A stretch of DNA of 64,000 bases from Epiperipatus broadwayi (Eukaryota; Onychophora; Udeonychophora; Euonychophora; Peripatidae), in the NCBI GenBank assembly GCA_028023455.1, contig JAQFVV010000032.1:4870392-4934391 (forward strand). Direction: 5' to 3'. The notes under the pieces were generated by a model. The model searched no databases, was not told the origin of the DNA, and saw nothing but the letters and a program-made list of their open reading frames with translations. Position numbers and translations under genes: made by a program. Positions 57,836 to 64,000 of the stretch are shown here, piece by piece (position 1 is the first letter of the stretch; each line of letters begins with the position of its first letter).

Positions 57836-60800
57836 ATCATAGAAATTCCCATGAATGACAAAATATAGTATATTACTAATTATCAAATTGTTAGTTTTTT
57901 TAGGAAACTGTGTTAAATTGGACAGTAGGAATAACAGATTGAAGGTTTGATTTAGGAACTATAACAAATCCAAATTACAATGGAATGTCTAGGCTCTAAA
58001 GGATAAAAGATAAATATGAATCATCGTTCAGTTTCATATGAGACAGCTATCAAAATGTATTTGAAATCTGGATTTAAATTTTGCATCATAGTGTGTAGAT
58101 TTCTAACTATTACATCATGAGGCCATTTCTAAAATGTCATAGCTGTCTAATTTTCACATTTAAATCACTTTGCAAAATTCAAATCTCACAAATTATTCAC
58201 ATTTTATTCATTTACCTAAGATTTAAGTGAAGTGTATATGGACATGTGTGAGGATAGTTATGCAAATAAACAGTTTTAAACATTGAATGCACAACAATAA
58301 GCTGTCAAACATCTTTTCATTAAGGATAAGCAAAAAAAAAAGTCAATTGCCAGTCTTAATGAAGGTCTCTATGATTTTTTTTCTCGTTTTAAGATACTGA
58401 CCTAAAAATAGTTCAAAGCCTGTTTATGACCCAATATTTGAATAAACTTCAACTACCTGAAAAAAAAAACTATGTTTCACTATGATTCAAATTCTTCAAC
58501 ACATTTGACTAATTATGATGAAATTATGAAATTCTATATTAAGTATATATCTATAGTGAAATGTATTTCTTAATGATACTAACTTTAATTTGAAGTCAGG
58601 TTATTTGTAGGGCTAACTTATGCATGTAGATAAGATTTGTTTTACAGAAAAAAATAATCCTCATAAACATAAATAAAGAAAAAAAAATTAATGTGGGTTT
58701 TTTTTATTCAGGATTAAGAAGGAAGAATTTATATATTTTAGTGTTTTTAATTTATAAAATTGCTTCTAGGTTAAAACAGCATTTAAAATTCAGATTTAAA
58801 TAATATCAATAAAAAAAGTTATATTGATTAATTAGATAAATTTATTTAATTAAGTGAATCAAATCAGATATACCTATCACAAAATGTTTAGAATTAATAA
58901 TGAATACATAATCATTTATGTACAAGTGTGTGCATGCATGTATTTAAAGATATAAGATGACATCACCATCGATCACCCAATAAATTAATGTTTCATAATA
59001 GATCAAATTGTCTTTAAAATATAAAACATATCTAATTTAAATAATAATAAAACTAAAAAGAATAAAAGTTTTATCAATTATTATGTAAAAGTAATCCGAA
59101 ATATTTAATAAACTGTGCAAAAAGTCATGTTTTCTATTATTTCAACAATTTTCTCAAAATAGACTTACAAACTAAAAACCAAAGAGTCAAAACCATCAAA
59201 TACATGGAAAGAGGACTAAATGCAAGGAGGCAAGACTAAGTACATGGATAATAGACTAAATATACTTTAATCTTTACAGATTATTGAAAATAATTATTTT
59301 TTCAGATTTTTTGGAATTAATCAATATTTGTTAATTTGCATATCACTAAAGATGGTCAATAAAAAGAGTGATTTATATATGGGAGATCAAAGTAAATAAT
59401 CATGTTAAATACTAGGTAAGGTTATACTATGTATATGGTATATTAGTCCTATGGTTTTTAAGAGATTAAAGTCAGCATTTAAATGGACATAATGATCTAT
59501 AAAAACATTACATATAGTGAATATATGTAGGTTGAGTAGTATGTCAACTCTCTTTTAATATTTTTGATAAAAAAATTAATTTAAAAGTATTAAATCATAT
59601 GTCAATGAGGCATTTTATGCAACTGAGTTCGAAACAGATGCATTCTTGAGAGATTATTATAGTTGAATTATAAAGACACTATTATAATTTAAATTATAAG
59701 ATTTACACAATACATTTTAAATAAGACACATGATTCATTCACTTATATAGTTGTTTATCTTAATATTGGAATATGCTTGTTTTATTAAATTATACAATTT
59801 ATAAAGTGAGTGATATCTTCGTAAATATAAGGATGATTTGTATCAAGTAATGTAGCTTGTTTAGTCAATATGGTAAAAATTAAAAACCTTTTAATATATT
59901 GATTTTTTTTTCTTCCCCCTTGCAGCCATTTAGGTTGTAATTCAACATTCTATTTTACTATTAAATTTTTATTTAATATTATAAATAAATATTGGTTTAT
60001 TAGACATATAAGATTACATACAGAAAACATCTCTTAAAAATAATATTTCAACTTTTTAAATATAGAAAATAAAACAATAAAATGAATATATAATCATAAC
60101 AATAGCTTTTTCTTATCCGAATGTTATTGCATTGCCAATAAAACAAATAAATGAATGAAATATTTGTTATTTAAAGTTCATATCTAAAATCCAAATAAAT
60201 TAACATTAAATTATTATAAAGTAATGAAATTCTGCTTTAAAATTTAAAATTGCATTTATAATTATTAAAATATTATAAAATTTCCTATTGTGATGTTTGT
60301 GAAGGTGAAACCCATCATAATTTTGTTTTTATACTTTGTACAGTTTTCTTAAGTTATCTTTTTGAAAATAAAATTTTTGAATAAAGTCTAAGTATAATTA
60401 ATAATGAATCTTTTTGTTCTTAAATAAATATTATACAAACATTTTGAATAAGTAACCATAAATATTTAAATAAACTATGAAAATATACAATTTTTACTTT
60501 TAATTTTTATGTTTGTAAATTAAAACAATAGGAGTCTCAGAAGCATTCTTGAAGCCTGAGAACAAAAAAATCACCAATCAATGGAATTGTTGGATCATTT
60601 GTATCAGTTTTTCTATACAATACTGACATTTTAAGATTTTTTAAAATTAATAATCAATATATATTTTAGTTACAGTTTCTGCCATCATATAAATGAAAAA
60701 CTGAAAAGAGTAGGAGAAATTAAAGGAAGTGCCAGTACCCTTCCATGAAAGAACTTTATTTGTATTAAAATATTTTTTTTTTAATTTGTCAAAACAAACT

Positions 60801-61269
60801 ACAAAATTTAATTCCAATTTGAATACATGTAATTCTTTGAGATAGATTATTTATGTGTAAAAAGCAAATGTCTCATTACATTTTATCAAGAAATATGACA
60901 CATTAGGCATTGATATATAAAAATATACAATAATAATAGAGTTAGTAATGATGGCACTTTATTTTTTGTATACAAATATAAAATTATGGAAGGAACTACT
61001 GTTTACACATGCACATGAAAATTGACATGCATCCATACTCTCATCAATAATTATTTTAAAACATAGGTGATTCATATCACTAGAGCTTCTTTTTGTAAAT
61101 AAACCAACACAATATTGACAATGCCTAAATTAGACTTGAAATTATTATGAGCCTATTTTAATCTGTATATTACTTGCACAAGTCCAGATTATATATCACA
61201 GGAAGGAGAAAGTTTCTTATTTTTAACTACCTGTAACAATGACTCTTATTAGTTTGCATATATGAAATA
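57836..61269. other. Non-coding AT-rich stretch
   Basis: No ORF, RNA or element recognised. TGGAAGGAACTACTGTTTAC at 60989 resembles the terminal repeat of the foldback at 61.3 kb and may be a fragment of the same family. Confidence 0.5.
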
Positions 61270-61982
61270 ATTAATAATATAGCAATATATATGAGGATGT
61301 GTGGGTATGTGTGTGTAATATTGTGGAAGGAACTACTCTACAAACTTATAAGATTCAGTATCACAAACAGTTAATAATAAATAAATAAATTTCTCTTCTC
61401 TGTGAACATGGGTGTGACAACAATCTCGGCCTAAGGGTGGCCTTTGAGCATTCCATCATCAGATTTTCAATTGGATGGACAGTTGAAGAGTTGGAGTGTG
61501 GAGTACATTGAAGCCTGTCCATTAAAGTAGGAGGATTTGCTATCTTAATATATATCTGAGCACTTGTAGCATATATGTGTAGAGATGGTAATCTGGACCA
61601 ACTGATGATTGCTGGTTTAGCATGAAATACGTATATTGGTGATTATTTATCTTTTCAACATATGTGTATTCAGGTGTATCAGTGTTATGAGATAGTGTGG
61701 AGAGTGGTGGGTCATGTGAAAGTCTGTGCTCATACCCTGTCTATTCTCTGTGATATATAAACTAAGATTATGCAAGTAGTATGCGGATTTAAAAACCAGG
61801 TTCACAATAAGTTCAAGCCCTAATTAAGGCATGATCAATAATTGTTGGTTTATTTAAAGAATAAGACTAATGATACGTGGACCCCAATGGTTTTATAACA
61901 ATTATTGACAGGAGAGTACTTTTTCTAGAATATATGTGGAGTAGTTCTTTCCACAATTATATTGCTATATTATTAATTAATA
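61270..61982. mobile_element. Foldback/MITE-like element with a hammerhead core
   Basis: Terminal inverted repeats: left 61270-61341 (TTAATAATATAGCAATATA, then a GT-rich expansion, then TTGTGGAAGGAACTACTCTA) and right 61936-61982 (GTGGAGTAGTTCTTTCCACA then TATTGCTATATTATTAATTA). About 20 of 22 inner and nearly all outer positions pair. The 600-base interior has no ORF, a hairpin CTC-AAA-GGCC/GGCC-GAG (61425-61448, read on the minus strand) beside a minus-strand CTGATGA (61451-61457), and a + strand hammerhead core at 61602. Similar architecture to the element at 6.2-6.7 kb. Confidence 0.7.
61588..61642 (+). ncRNA. Hammerhead ribozyme motif in the 61.6-kb element
   Basis: CTGATGA at 61602-61608, stem II TGCT/AGCA with loop GGTTT (61610-61622), GAAA at 61624-61627, stem III TACGTA (61628-61633) and TA as cleavage dinucleotide (AUA triplet with the preceding base shared), then TTGG, which can pair with CCAA just before the core to form stem I. 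All three stems and both core boxes can be drawn, making this the best-balanced candidate for activity. Aligns with 6531-6580 (AATCTGG..CAACTGATGA). Confidence 0.7.
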
Positions 61983-63395
<1,413 letters not shown>

Positions 63396-63530
63396 GCTGG
63401 TACTTAGACTTATAAAGCAGTTATGGACAGTTATGGGCAGCTAGTACTTAGACTTATAAAGCAATTATGGGCAGTTATGGGAAGCTGGTACTTAGACTTA
63501 TAAAGCATTTATGGGCAGTTATGGGCAGCC
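63396..63530. repeat. 44-bp tandem repeat, three copies
   Basis: Units start at 63396, 63440 and 63484 (GCTGGTACTTAGACTTATAA, then AGC..TTATGGGCAGTTATGGG). Few substitutions between copies. Each unit also contains a doubled TTATGGGCAG. Confidence 0.95.
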
Positions 63531-64000
63531 TATATTGGATTCATAGGCACCATATATAATTTTATTTACCAGAAGCTTATTTCCTATCTCATACTTAGTA
63601 AAGATTACATAGAATTAAATTCTTATGTTTAAATTACGTTAAATGATTATTCTTTTGAATCTGCTTATGACTATACTTATCACTGTAGAATATTACCCTA
63701 CTACATTGGTAGATACATACCATAGATACTATATCAAACACTCACAGGTTTTCAGGAAAGAATAGTATCAAATAATTTTTCAATACCTTCATAGCTGAAT
63801 TTGTCATTGGAAAAAATGCTTTGACTGGTTAGATGATAAACTATGGTTTATAATTTATGGGGATATGTGTGTCAACTTTCCTTGATATACTATTGTTTTT
63901 CCAGACACATGCAAAGATTATTTATACTGATGTTACTTTAAGAAAGGTTATCCATGATAAATTTTGTTTAGACAAAGAGTGGGTAATATAATAAACTTTA
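63531..64000. other. Non-coding AT-rich stretch to window end
   Basis: Nothing recognised. Confidence 0.5.

Overview
This is a very AT-rich metazoan-type window, packed with transposons and long (AT)n and (ATT)n microsatellites. I found no host protein-coding gene, tRNA gene or rRNA gene. The mix fits an invertebrate: I/Nimb-like non-LTR elements, Penelope-like elements with GIY-YIG endonuclease, a Merlin-type transposase relic, a tRNA-headed SINE, a gag-only LTR element and hammerhead-ribozyme repeats. A mollusc or other lophotrochozoan is my guess, not something the sequence proves.

Layout. 1-13 kb is mostly non-coding AT-rich DNA. It holds a LINE C-terminal relic (~0.8 kb), a foldback repeat with a hammerhead ribozyme core in each arm (6.17-6.72 kb), retroposon 3' ends (7.7-8.9 and 13.1-13.5 kb), a GC-richer non-repetitive island that may be regulatory (11.14-11.76 kb) and a small hairpin (12.1 kb). 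A ~40-bp minisatellite (13.5-14.4 kb) is split by a decayed + strand non-LTR element (LINE-D, 14.4-20.6 kb); the array resumes directly after it. From 21.2 to 35.1 kb is a minus-strand pile of related non-LTR elements (LINE-A, -B, -C) whose 3' ends are huge (ATT)n tails. LINE-A itself carries a SINE and a Merlin/ISXO2-like transposon relic.

35.8-44.9 kb is the most striking region: two different Penelope-like elements in succession, each an inverted pair of near-identical copies. The + copy of the first has an intact 787-residue RT plus GIY-YIG ORF, preceded by a repeat of its own 3' end (pseudo-LTR), and looks recent and possibly active. All four outer 3' ends abut (TA)n tracts. 45-52.5 kb is non-coding, with one promoter-like TATA block. 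52.6-57.2 kb is a minus-strand LTR element holding only a gag ORF, broken by two in-frame TGA codons, followed by a 344-bp tandem duplication ending in a hairpin. 61.3-62.0 kb is a second foldback element with a hammerhead core related to the one at 6.5 kb.

The window is therefore a record of nested insertions rather than a pathway. Its most notable theme is recurrent self-cleaving-ribozyme-like sequence (6.3, 6.5 and 61.6 kb well formed; 22.7, 41.3 and 44.8 kb degenerate) in small repeats and Penelope-like ends.
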